DNA of 31,222 nt from Pelosinus fermentans. Its GTDB lineage: Bacteria > Bacillota > Negativicutes > DSM-13327. Each line of letters opens with the position of its first letter. Position 1 is the stretch's first letter. The notes beneath the pieces are model-generated. The model was not told where the DNA came from and did not search any database. It worked only from the letters and a program-made list of their open reading frames with translations. Below, in pieces: positions 24,085 to 31,222 of the stretch. The stretch lies in NCBI GenBank assembly GCA_002434245.1, contig DJJR01000055.1, positions 1 to 31,222 on the forward strand. The letters run 5' to 3'. The position numbers and the translations under genes are program-made.

Positions 24085-25998
24085 CTAGAACTGATATTGG
24101 ATACCAATTTGATAGTTGCGACCAGGACTTGACCACCAGTCTCCGGCAATTGGAGCATAAGAACTGCTACTATTACCGAAAGCGACATTAGAATACTCTG
24201 CGTAATATTTATCAAATATATTATTAATTTTTATAAATGCCCTTGCTTGCTTCGTAATTTTATAATTCATCGATACATCCCATACCCAATATGTAGTGGC
24301 AGGTAAGGCAGGTAGTCCATTACTTGGCGTAGGACCAACCCGATCTATGATTCCATGTCCCAGTAAGGCAACATCATATTGATCCTGACGATAATTCACA
24401 CCAACATTCCAGGCACCTTTTGGTATATATCCGCTTACATTATCTTGCTTACCTGGTGACTCAACTGTGGTTTGTGTATAACCAACAAAACCGCTAACAT
24501 GATCAGAGAATTTTTTGTTTAACTGTACATCCCAGCCATAAGCTTTTTCTTCATTAATATTGTAGTATTTCCAATCAGCGGCAGACGCTGCTATCACCTC
24601 ATTGGATTTTCTTTGAAATACATGAAAAGTCCCCGTCAAGGTATTATCAAACTTATGATTTATACCAGCTTCAATCGTCCGTCCATCTTCTGGTTTTAAG
24701 TCTCGGTTGCCATATTTTTCATCATATAGCTGAACCGGAGTAGGAGCAATAAAAAACTCACTATAGGAAAGATAATAATTCGTATTATCATTATGCTTGT
24801 ATCCAAGATTCATATGGGGCGTTGTATGACTGCCAAAATCAGAATGATTATCATACCGTACACCAGAGGTTAACTTCCATTGGTTGGTCATATTCCATTC
24901 ATCTTGCGCATATAGAGCCCGGTTTGTCAGTTTGACATCATTCATATTTACTACTTTATCTTGGTTAAAATCAGAACCCGTAGTAAAAATATGGCGATCA
25001 CCCATTTTTTGCGTGAATTGTTCTTGAATTCCAATAGTCTTAACTTTTGTTTTCGTTGAACCCCATGTAGATCCTATATCATAGGTTGTATCGTAGTCAC
25101 CACTGAAAAAAGATAATTGATTGTGGCTTTTTTCCGAAAGCTTATTGTTATAAATCATTTTCCAAGAAGAATTATCAGCAGTGCCTGCTTTATGATTATC
25201 AATTCCATAAGCACTATCTGCATAACGATAATCCCCTTTATAGTTATCATACATCAATATTACATCAGAGTCATCGTTGATATTTTTGGTTAGCTTAAAT
25301 GAGTTAGTTTCCCCATTTCGATGCTGGGGAATCCTTACACCATGACCATCTTTATAATCTCCCAGGATATCCTTCTGGCTCGTTATAACCCAACTAAGAT
25401 CTCCTGATTTTCCCTGATTCAGCAGCGAATAGTTTTCTTTGCCATAACTGCCTCCCGTAAGAGTTAGAGATGTGCTATTACTTTCCGCTTTGCGGGTAAT
25501 AATATTAATAACGCCACCTTTGGCATCGGAACCGTATAATGCAGATGCAGATCCTTTTAGTACTTCTATTCTTTCAATATTTTCCAGAGAGCTATAGGCA
25601 CTAAAAGGAAAGGGTCCGCTAGTAGCAGCATTGACCTTTATCCCATCAATCAGTACTACAATCTCTTTTGCTCCATTAATCCTTAAACCATTTGAATGCT
25701 CGTAACCAGCTCCACCGCCATAATTGTACACAGCGACACCTGGCACATCTCGCAGCACTTCTACCAAATCATGATAATGGTTCTTTTCAATTTCGTCTCG
25801 TGTGATTACCGTCATATTGGCATTGGCTTCAAATACCTTTACTGGTGTTTTGGTAGCTGTTACCACTATTTGGTCAAAAGAATACTCTTCCTGCTCTTCT
25901 GTCTCTGCCGCCTGTACATTTGGCATGTGTAATAATAGAGCGCTCCCCAGAACACAGGCGCATAACTTAACTTGTTTTAACTTTATCTGCTTGCCCAC
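24085..25998 (-). CDS. btuB: TonB-dependent outer-membrane receptor, BtuB-like
   Basis: A 637-residue outer-membrane beta-barrel that imports cobamides using TonB energy. The start is GTG at 25998 with AGGAGG 6 bases upstream. A signal peptide ends near residue 30 (NVQA/AETEE). The TonB box DQIVVTATKTP is at about 42-52. The plug domain has LVEVLRDVPGVAVYN, RINGAKEIVVLIDGIKVN and ERIEVLKGSASALYGSDAKG, the usual BtuB/FepA plug signatures. The barrel ends with Tyr-Gln-Phe, the C-terminal aromatic needed for insertion by the BAM machinery. Size is close to BtuB (about 600). Substrate is deduced from the riboswitch and the neighbouring importer. It is the second gene of the unit. Confidence 0.9.
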   Translation of the reverse strand: MGKQIKLKQVKLCACVLGSALLLHMPNVQAAETEEQEEYSFDQIVVTATKTPVKVFEANANMTVITRDEIEKNHYHDLVEVLRDVPGVAVYNYGGGAGYEHSNGLRINGAKEIVVLIDGIKVNAATSGPFPFSAYSSLENIERIEVLKGSASALYGSDAKGGVINIITRKAESNSTSLTLTGGSYGKENYSLLNQGKSGDLSWVITSQKDILGDYKDGHGVRIPQHRNGETNSFKLTKNINDDSDVILMYDNYKGDYRYADSAYGIDNHKAGTADNSSWKMIYNNKLSEKSHNQLSFFSGDYDTTYDIGSTWGSTKTKVKTIGIQEQFTQKMGDRHIFTTGSDFNQDKVVNMNDVKLTNRALYAQDEWNMTNQWKLTSGVRYDNHSDFGSHTTPHMNLGYKHNDNTNYYLSYSEFFIAPTPVQLYDEKYGNRDLKPEDGRTIEAGINHKFDNTLTGTFHVFQRKSNEVIAASAADWKYYNINEEKAYGWDVQLNKKFSDHVSGFVGYTQTTVESPGKQDNVSGYIPKGAWNVGVNYRQDQYDVALLGHGIIDRVGPTPSNGLPALPATTYWVWDVSMNYKITKQARAFIKINNIFDKYYAEYSNVAFGNSSSSYAPIAGDWWSSPGRNYQIGIQYQF

Positions 25999-26047
25999 AC
26001 TTTTCCTCCTATATTTTTGTTTTTTATATCAAAAAATATTTATTCTA

Positions 26048-27370
26048 CTAAGTGACCATTGCTTTTTTGATAAAGCCAAGCCTCTCTTGCCCTTGTATAT
26101 ATTGATTCCACAAACCTGCTATCATATGGCTGGTCCCTTGCAACCCCATAAGTGGTCGATTGTTAAGGATCATTTCGTCGTAAACAGGTGAAGAGATATG
26201 CTGATATGCCACATCTTTCACTGCTTTTTGATGCAGGATCGCTTTTTCTCTGCTGCTTGCCATCAGCAATCCGCCTCGTAAACCTGCCAAGTGTTGTTCT
26301 ATTTTCTGCTGCTCCTTATATCCATCCAACACAGTGCCTATATATTCAGGATAACTCTGCTTAAAGGGTACACCATTTTGCAATACGGTTATGATTTTCT
26401 TTGCATTCATCCACTCCCCTCTTGCTGCCTGAGATATAGCAAAGGCTACGGAGGCAGGAGCAGCAATGAAAATACTGTCAAAGCAGATAGTCCCCCAAAT
26501 CTTTTGCTGTTCTTTATTTAAAATGCTATGTTGTCGTTCCAGGTAATTCACTTCTTGTTGAAGAGCTTTTACTCCATTACTTTCCCCCGACAGATAGTAA
26601 TCAATCGCCTTTAGCCAGTTCAAGGAACCTTGTATGCCATAAGGGGGCAATAAGGATACATAGGGCATATCATACTGCTCTTCCAGCAGTTCTGCCAGCT
26701 CACGTCCTAGTTCATCATGAACTACAATATTCAGCTGCGCCTGAGTCATATTGGTAATTTCCTGCATTGTACTTCCTGCCCCTGGACAAGCGATTACCTC
26801 ATAACCAGCTAAGGTTAGCATACGCCGCAGCTCCTGCAAATCATGGACTGCATTATAATAACCAACACTGCATCCTAAAAGATTAACCGTCCTTGGCTTC
26901 ACAGTAGTACGAAACTGCAGGGGCACCTCACGAAAATAGGCTTTGGCAGCTGCCTGATATCCGGCCCAAAATCCCCCGTCCAAGTCATGACGATCCAGAC
27001 AAATCACAGGACAATTCAGATCTGCCTGCTTGGCAATCTGCAAAAGATCTTCATTACGGGTACTGTCAGTGCAGCTGTTCGCCAGCAGTACTACAGATGG
27101 CTGAGCTGTCTGTTTTATTGATTGTAAAATATGCAGCAAATACTGCTCTGTACCAGAAAATACAGCATCTTTATTCCTTTGAGAGCAAAAGAAGCGCATT
27201 CTTGCTGTTGGACATTGTTTTTCAATATACTCATGAGCTGAAAAGTAACACCACAAGGAACTGTTAAGCACCATTACAGCATCTGGAATACCTGCAAAAA
27301 AGGTTGATGCACCTGTCAATCCACAACTATTGCCCTCTTTGCACATATAGGTTGAAAGACTCGTAACCAT
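26048..27370 (-). CDS. Nitrogenase component 1-like oxidoreductase, full-length subunit
   Basis: A 440-residue protein of the nitrogenase component 1 superfamily (NifD/NifK, BchN/BchB, CfbD relatives). I choose the ATG at 27370, with GGGAGG 9 bases upstream, over the one at 27406. Three cysteines, Cys16 (NSCGLTGA), Cys41 (LWCYF) and Cys100 (LLANSCTDS), fall in the usual P-cluster/[4Fe-4S] ligand spacing, and SGTEQYLLHILQSIK is a family segment. The middle repeats the family fold: NLLGCSVGYYNAVHDLQELR, IACPGAGSTMQEI. The C-terminus LMGLQGTSHMIAGLWNQYI resembles that of the short protein at 29587-30219. It is first behind cobalamin riboswitch 2. Nitrogen fixation is unlikely because no nif genes are near; reduction of a tetrapyrrole, as in BchNB or CfbCD, is the best guess. 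Confidence 0.75.
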   Translation of the reverse strand: MVTSLSTYMCKEGNSCGLTGASTFFAGIPDAVMVLNSSLWCYFSAHEYIEKQCPTARMRFFCSQRNKDAVFSGTEQYLLHILQSIKQTAQPSVVLLANSCTDSTRNEDLLQIAKQADLNCPVICLDRHDLDGGFWAGYQAAAKAYFREVPLQFRTTVKPRTVNLLGCSVGYYNAVHDLQELRRMLTLAGYEVIACPGAGSTMQEITNMTQAQLNIVVHDELGRELAELLEEQYDMPYVSLLPPYGIQGSLNWLKAIDYYLSGESNGVKALQQEVNYLERQHSILNKEQQKIWGTICFDSIFIAAPASVAFAISQAARGEWMNAKKIITVLQNGVPFKQSYPEYIGTVLDGYKEQQKIEQHLAGLRGGLLMASSREKAILHQKAVKDVAYQHISSPVYDEMILNNRPLMGLQGTSHMIAGLWNQYIQGQERLGFIKKAMVT

Positions 27371-27412
27371 ACACAATACCTCCCTTTTTTTGCAGTTGTC
27401 CAACAATACCCA

Positions 27413-27450
27413 TAAAAAAATCTCTTAACCCAAGAAGGTCAAGAGATTTT
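27413..27450 (-). terminator. Riboswitch-linked intrinsic terminator (unit B leader)
   Basis: On the minus strand AAATCTCTT and AAGAGATTT pair around a short loop and are followed by TTTTTTTA. It sits about 90 bases after the aptamer tail and 43 bases before the ATG, the same distance from the aptamer as in riboswitch 1. Confidence 0.85.
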
Positions 27451-27475
27451 ACAATAGCATCAAGCAAATAGTAAT

Positions 27476-27497
27476 CCCGACGTATATACACGTCGGG
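27476..27497 (-). other. Hairpin in the riboswitch 2 expression platform
   Basis: CCCGACGT (27476-27483), six bases, ACGTCGGG (27490-27497): a perfect, GC-rich 8-pair stem between aptamer and terminator. It may isolate the terminator from the aptamer or take part in switching. Confidence 0.55.
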
Positions 27498-27540
27498 GAA
27501 AAATAAGCACAATAAAAAAACTATCGTACAAATCCCCTCC

Positions 27541-27730
27541 CCATCTCTCGCAGGTTCTAACGGTGATTGCTATATAGGCAGTTCTCCTGACTTAGAATCA
27601 TTGCTCCCCCATACCTTCCCAAGAACTTTGTCTCAGTGGCATAATCATGGGTTCACTCCTCATTACAGTGGCGGGACCGTGCCGGAATGAAACCGGACTT
27701 CCCTATTAAGCCCCAAAGGGCACCTATACC
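27541..27730 (-). promoter_or_regulatory. Cobalamin riboswitch 2 (heads nitrogenase-like/btuB unit)
   Basis: On the minus strand the closing helix pairs TATAGG (27728-27723) with CCTATA (27578-27573). The core has GGGAAGTCCGGT, GGTCCCGCCACTG with the B12 box GCCACTG, GGGAAGGTATGGGGG and AGTCAGGAGAACTGCC. The 3-prime tail ACCTGCGAGAGATGGGGAGG is shared with riboswitch 1. Overall the two aptamers are close to identical with scattered changes, so they likely arose by duplication. B12 should lower expression of the whole receptor/importer/chelatase unit. Confidence 0.95.
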
Positions 27731-27764
27731 ATCCATATGAAAATTTTTACATGTTATAAGATTC

Positions 27765-27793
27765 ACTTTATAATATCTTTAAAGAATTGTCAA
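27765..27793 (-). promoter_or_regulatory. Probable sigma-70-type promoter of unit B
   Basis: On the minus strand TTGACA (27793-27788) is a perfect -35 box with TATAAA at 15 bases or TAAAGT at 17 bases as -10. It lies between the cobO stop and riboswitch 2, so unit B can be transcribed separately from unit A. Confidence 0.6.
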
Positions 27794-27817
27794 GCAATTC
27801 ACTGTTAACAAATTCTT

Positions 27818-28351
27818 TTAAAATTCTATCCCTTTTTGAGCCTTTATGCCCTTTTTATAAGGATGTTTAATCTCTTTCATTTCCGTTACTAAATCGGCTT
27901 TATCAATAATCTCAGGGCGGACATCCCGCCCTGTCAGCACAAGATGCAAGGCAGAGGGCTTGTCCTCTAATAATTTTAATACTGCTTCTAGAGATATAAC
28001 GCCAAACTTAATCGCATAGTTAATTTCATCTAAAATAATCATATCCCACTGGTTTGATACAATTTCTTTTCGCGCCATCGCCAAGGCTTCCTCAGCTGCA
28101 TGACGATGATCAGCCATAGCATCTTCATTCGCATTGCGAACAAAACCTTCCCCCATCTGACGCATTACAAAATTAGGTCCCAAAGCCTCTGCCGTTTTTA
28201 ATTCGCCATACTTCCAGCTGCCTTTAATAAACTGTATGATCAGCACTTTGAACCCCTGTCCCCAAGCCCTTAATCCAAGACCTAAAGCTGCTGTTGTTTT
28301 CCCTTTGCCATTTCCTGTGTTAACAAGAATTAAGCCATGTCTGTTTTCCAT
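27818..28351 (-). CDS. cobO: Cob(I)yrinic acid a,c-diamide adenosyltransferase (CobA/CobO type)
   Basis: A 177-residue cytoplasmic enzyme that attaches the 5-prime-deoxyadenosyl group from ATP to the cobalt of corrinoids. The P-loop GNGKGKTT is at 13-20, followed by AALGLGLRAWGQGFKVLIIQ and later IILDEINYAIKFGVISLE, all family marks. Length is typical (about 180-200). GAGGGGGGA precedes the ATG. It lies 63 bases after cbiZ, which works on adenosylated corrinoids, so the order suits a salvage route: adenosylate, then trim the nucleotide loop or aminopropanol. It is the last gene of unit A. Confidence 0.94.
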   Translation of the reverse strand: MENRHGLILVNTGNGKGKTTAALGLGLRAWGQGFKVLIIQFIKGSWKYGELKTAEALGPNFVMRQMGEGFVRNANEDAMADHRHAAEEALAMARKEIVSNQWDMIILDEINYAIKFGVISLEAVLKLLEDKPSALHLVLTGRDVRPEIIDKADLVTEMKEIKHPYKKGIKAQKGIEF

Positions 28352-28414
28352 ATAAATCCCCCCTCTTTTCTTACTATATCATGATATTAACAGTCGATAT
28401 ATACCTTTTTCACT

Positions 28415-29530
28415 TCAACTGTGTTTAGTTCCGGTCAAAGCGTTTGTCGTTCTAATTTCCATGATATTAAGTAATAATCTTTGCCATGCACTAAGGCAGC
28501 TTTTTAGATCTGGTTGATGAATTACAGGACATAAGGCACCAAATTTACCTGCAGCTAAACACAGTATTGCATTTCCCGCATCTATAACTTCCTCACAAGT
28601 TAACAGTTCCCATAGGAATTGATCCAGTAAATGAATATACAAGGATGTGTACGTTACTAATTGCTCATCTTGGTCTATGACATATAATTGCTCTAAAAAT
28701 TCAGCTTTTACGATTGCCTCTGCGTGATCCTCCCGATAGCTCTGCCATATAGTCTCTTCTTCTACACCAAAACGTTTTATACGCCGCAGTACACTATGCT
28801 GTTTTTGGGGCGAAAGACCAGACTGCTGTTTTAAAGCATCTTTAACAGCTTTTTTCACCACACAGCCAATTAGTTCACCTAATTTAGAATGTTTACCTGC
28901 ACTTTCTAAATATAACGGAGAATGTGGATTCGCAATAATCATCGTTTGATCCGTCCCTGAACCGGTTGCCAAACCATTGGAATAATTACTGCCAGCCATC
29001 AGTTCCTGTAATGCTGCTGTCTTAGCTTCCGTACAGGTAACTAAGGCCCTGGACAATGTCCCTGGTGGCATATCAGAGTCAATCAGCAGTATTATATTAA
29101 TCGTACCTGGTTTTTGTAATGTCGACTTCTCAACAGGCTGAAAATAAGCAGCAGGATCGCCCACCCTCCCCCCATTCACTTCTATACCGCCCGTTACGAA
29201 AGCTGTTACCTGCAGAGTTTCATAACTTTTAGATTGAATGGCTACATTGTCCATAGAGGCGGCTGTTGCCATACCAGAAACAGTATCTGCATGGAGCCCC
29301 ACCTCTTGCGCCACCAACCGCATGTGTTCTTCATAAGTAGGGGCACGCAATTCATAAGCCATACCCGCACCTGGATTGCAATCGTGATTAAATACAGCTG
29401 TTAAGTCTTCACGATATCCACCATTATACACGGAAGTACTAAGAACCTTGCGTGGCCCGCCGAATAAAATTACAATGCTTTTATAATATCTATAGGCAAT
29501 ATCACCTGTTGATAAGGTACACAATTTCAT
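28415..29530 (-). CDS. cbiZ: Adenosylcobinamide amidohydrolase CbiZ
   Basis: CbiZ cleaves the aminopropanol amide of adenosylcobinamide (and in some bacteria pseudocobalamin) to give adenosylcobyric acid for remodelling. I choose the ATG at 29530, with AAAGGAG about 7 bases upstream; the longer start at 29554 overlaps that site. The 371-residue protein has the family core VFNHDCNPGAGMAYELRAPT, VSGMATAASMDNVAIQSKSY, VTAFVTGGIEVNGGRVGDPA and SNGLATGSGTDQTMIIANPH. A C-terminal helical extension (about residues 260-371) goes beyond the shortest CbiZ proteins. It sits between the short nitrogenase-like gene and cobO. Confidence 0.93.
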   Translation of the reverse strand: MKLCTLSTGDIAYRYYKSIVILFGGPRKVLSTSVYNGGYREDLTAVFNHDCNPGAGMAYELRAPTYEEHMRLVAQEVGLHADTVSGMATAASMDNVAIQSKSYETLQVTAFVTGGIEVNGGRVGDPAAYFQPVEKSTLQKPGTINIILLIDSDMPPGTLSRALVTCTEAKTAALQELMAGSNYSNGLATGSGTDQTMIIANPHSPLYLESAGKHSKLGELIGCVVKKAVKDALKQQSGLSPQKQHSVLRRIKRFGVEEETIWQSYREDHAEAIVKAEFLEQLYVIDQDEQLVTYTSLYIHLLDQFLWELLTCEEVIDAGNAILCLAAGKFGALCPVIHQPDLKSCLSAWQRLLLNIMEIRTTNALTGTKHS

Positions 29531-29586
29531 GAAATATCTCCTTTCACTAATCAAATGTACTACAAAATAACTTACATAATCTCCGT

Positions 29587-30219
29587 TTAAATTCCCTGTT
29601 GACAGCGGCTAATGTATTGGTTCCAAAGTCTTTCATTCATATGGCAAGCGCCTCGTATCCCCATAAAGGGACGTGTACTAAGAATAATTTCATCATACAC
29701 CGGCAAAGCAATATTTTGATAAAGTACATTAGGCACTGCCTTTTGCTGCAACAACGCTTTTTCATTACTGCTGCCCAGCAGCAGTCCTCCTATCAAGGAG
29801 TCTACTGATAACATAGGAATGTTCCACATTTCTTGGGCTGCAGTCGTAACTGACTTGACATCATCACCAATTACGCCGGCTACACAGGAATTTGCGATCA
29901 CAATATACTCTGGCTTATACCTCGCAACTACGTAATCGATGCATTTACGTAATTGCTCTGTGCCACCAAAAATAGAGTGCTCTTCCTTTAAGTTGCTTGT
30001 AATTAATGGTGCGTTATATTGCTGCCAATTCATTTCCTGTCTTGCTAAAGACCGATAATGACTCCCTAATTCCATAGTATGAGTAACATGACCACAAGCT
30101 TTGGGACTGTGATAAATCACTAACGCTCCCCGATTGTGCGCCACAGCATTCCACACGCCAGGCATACTGCAGCTATAGCTTCGTTTCATTGTAACGACAT
30201 TCTTTTTACTGATTGCCAT
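29587..30219 (-). CDS. Short nitrogenase component 1-like subunit with missing middle (210 aa)
   Basis: A 210-residue relative of the protein at 26048-27370. The N-terminal domain is complete: Cys17 (SCSMPG), Cys42 (PKACGHV) and Cys112 (IANSCVAGVIGDD) fit the cluster-ligand spacing, and FGGTEQLRKCIDYVVARYKP is the family segment. After about residue 140 it jumps straight to a C-terminal tail, GGLLLGSSNEKALLQQ then MGIRGACHMNERLWNQYI, that matches the last 65 residues of the long protein. About 250 residues of the two other domains are absent, yet the frame is open throughout. It may be a natural partner lacking the cofactor-site domains, or an in-frame deletion remnant. The ribosome-binding site (GAGGAG, about 13 bases away) is distant. 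It follows cbiK in unit A. Confidence 0.65.
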   Translation of the reverse strand: MAISKKNVVTMKRSYSCSMPGVWNAVAHNRGALVIYHSPKACGHVTHTMELGSHYRSLARQEMNWQQYNAPLITSNLKEEHSIFGGTEQLRKCIDYVVARYKPEYIVIANSCVAGVIGDDVKSVTTAAQEMWNIPMLSVDSLIGGLLLGSSNEKALLQQKAVPNVLYQNIALPVYDEIILSTRPFMGIRGACHMNERLWNQYISRCQQGI

Positions 30220-30293
30220 AAGTAAGCACCAACTCCTCTAAATCACCTGCACATCCTTTCTTTATTCTTAGCAAATACAGATAAAATTTATAG

Positions 30294-30328
30294 AATAGCT
30301 AGATATTTACAAGAAACATCTAGCTATT
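30294..30328 (-). other. Intercistronic hairpin after cytoplasmic cbiK
   Basis: AATAGCTAGAT (30294-30304), 13 bases, ATCTAGCTATT (30318-30328): a perfect 11-pair stem in the 148-base gap between cbiK and the short nitrogenase-like gene. No proper T run follows on the minus strand. Nothing else is evident in this gap. Confidence 0.55.
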
Positions 30329-30367
30329 ACGGTTATTGATCTATGCAATTATCTTATTTATTAATGC

Positions 30368-31198
30368 TTACATACCATATCCGGCTTTTTGACTCATAGC
30401 GTCCTTAAGATGCTGGACATACAGATCTTGAATCTTCGTATTTTCTCCTAAGCCATGGAGATAGACATCCACTGTGAAACCCGCCTTTACTAGCTGAGAT
30501 TTGGCAGAATCATCTTCATCACCAGCCATGTCATTATTAACGTGATCACCGGCAACCAGCATAAATGGCATCAATATTACTTTCTTGATATTCCGTTTTT
30601 TCAACTTTGCAATCACACTTTCCAGCGGAGGAAACCCTTCTACGGTATATACAAATACATGATTCAGCCCAGCTTCTTCCATCTTCATTTGTAATGCAGC
30701 ATAAGCTGTATTGGCAGGATGTACACCGCCATGTCCCATAAACACAATGGCTTCCTGACTTTCCACATTAGGCAATTGTGCCGTCAAAGCCTCAATTACT
30801 TCAACATAATCATCTGGTCTGTCTTCCTGTCCGGTAAAATACAGCAAAGGACGGCCAATTACAAGCTTGTCAAATGCTTTTTGGTGCCCATGAATGTATT
30901 GAACAACGATTTTTTTGATCTTGTCGAATTCTTCGCCGCCAACCACATGTAAGGGCTGAACATATACTTCTTTGTATCCTTCATCCTCCAGCCTTTGGAT
31001 TGCTTCTGTTTCTGTATCAATGTGAATACCGTCTCTGGCTGCTAACCTTTTGATAACGATTCGGGATGTAAAGGCTCTGCGTATTTCATATTCGGGAAAA
31101 TTCGCTTTGATCTTATTCTCCACGCTTTCAATATTGAGTCGTAACCCTTCCTGATAGGTTGTACCGAAACTCACAACTACAATAGCCTTTTTCATCAT
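30368..31198 (-). CDS. cbiK: Sirohydrochlorin cobaltochelatase CbiK, cytoplasmic
   Basis: A 276-residue class II chelatase that inserts cobalt into sirohydrochlorin without ATP, an early step of anaerobic B12 synthesis. It has no signal peptide, starting MMKKAIVVVSFGTTYQEGLR. Likely catalytic/metal residues: His84 and Glu89/Glu90 (QPLHVVGGEEFD), His156/His160 (FMGHGGVHPANT) and His219 (LVAGDHVNNDMAGDEDD). GAGGAG lies 6 bases before the first ATG (9 before the second), so either Met may start. It is closely similar in sequence to the exported CbiK at 11798-12721, so one is probably a duplicate that gained or lost a signal peptide. Its promoter, and any third riboswitch, would be beyond the right edge. 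Confidence 0.93.
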   Translation of the reverse strand: MMKKAIVVVSFGTTYQEGLRLNIESVENKIKANFPEYEIRRAFTSRIVIKRLAARDGIHIDTETEAIQRLEDEGYKEVYVQPLHVVGGEEFDKIKKIVVQYIHGHQKAFDKLVIGRPLLYFTGQEDRPDDYVEVIEALTAQLPNVESQEAIVFMGHGGVHPANTAYAALQMKMEEAGLNHVFVYTVEGFPPLESVIAKLKKRNIKKVILMPFMLVAGDHVNNDMAGDEDDSAKSQLVKAGFTVDVYLHGLGENTKIQDLYVQHLKDAMSQKAGYGM

Positions 31199-31222
31199 TA
31201 GCCACTCCTCGTATAATATATT

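Noticed and set aside
26048..30219. True nitrogenase (nitrogen fixation)
   Set aside because: There is no nifH, nifB or nifE/N nearby, one subunit lacks most of the fold, and the setting is cobamide metabolism.

Overview
The window reads as part of a chromosome of a low-to-medium GC, spore-forming Firmicute with an outer membrane, most likely class Negativicutes (Sporomusa/Pelosinus-like). Strong AGGAGG ribosome-binding sites, ATG/GTG/TTG starts and a YjcZ-like small protein are Firmicute traits. A TonB-dependent outer-membrane receptor, TonB, ExbB and ExbD require a diderm envelope. The taxon is inferred from these traits, not from a database match.

Left part (1-7310) is mixed. It holds a small YjcZ-like gene behind a possible mother-cell promoter, an unrecognised 103-residue protein, a protein made of twelve Cys-Trp-Pro-Arg hexapeptides, an AsnO/AsnB-type asparagine synthetase, a cupin behind a perfect TGTGA-N6-TCACA operator, a membrane DUF1624-type protein, an orphan ZnuA-like zinc-binding lipoprotein and an M20 amidohydrolase. 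Hairpins and a dispersed palindromic repeat separate these units.

Right part (7352-31198) is a roughly 24 kb all-minus-strand cobamide/tetrapyrrole island. Transcription runs from right to left. Unit A: cytoplasmic cbiK, a short nitrogenase-component-1-like protein, cbiZ and cobO. Unit B starts at a cobalamin riboswitch (about 27.7 kb): a full-length nitrogenase-component-1-like protein, a BtuB-like receptor, a TIM-barrel protein resembling CbiR, a BtuF/BtuC/BtuD-type importer (the ATPase has an extra C-terminal domain), ChlI-like and ChlD-like chelatase ATPases, ExbB, ExbD, TonB and a short-chain dehydrogenase. Unit C starts at a second cobalamin riboswitch (about 14.0 kb): cbiL, a CbiK with a signal peptide, a second binding protein/permease/ATPase importer and an ABC-2 type ATPase/permease pair.

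Together the island provides outer-membrane uptake with its own energising complex, two inner-membrane importers, corrinoid adenosylation (CobO), two candidate cobamide-remodelling enzymes (CbiZ and the CbiR-like protein), metal insertion into sirohydrochlorin (CbiK, one copy outside the cytoplasm), one corrin-ring methyltransferase (CbiL) and chelatase motor subunits without a large subunit. The least explained part is the nitrogenase-like pair under B12-riboswitch context, next to chelatases, with no NifH-like reductase in view. A second notable point is a canonical A AAA AAG slippery heptamer exactly between the AAA+ domain and the linker of the ChlD-like gene, which would let one gene make both a short AAA-only and a full-length subunit.
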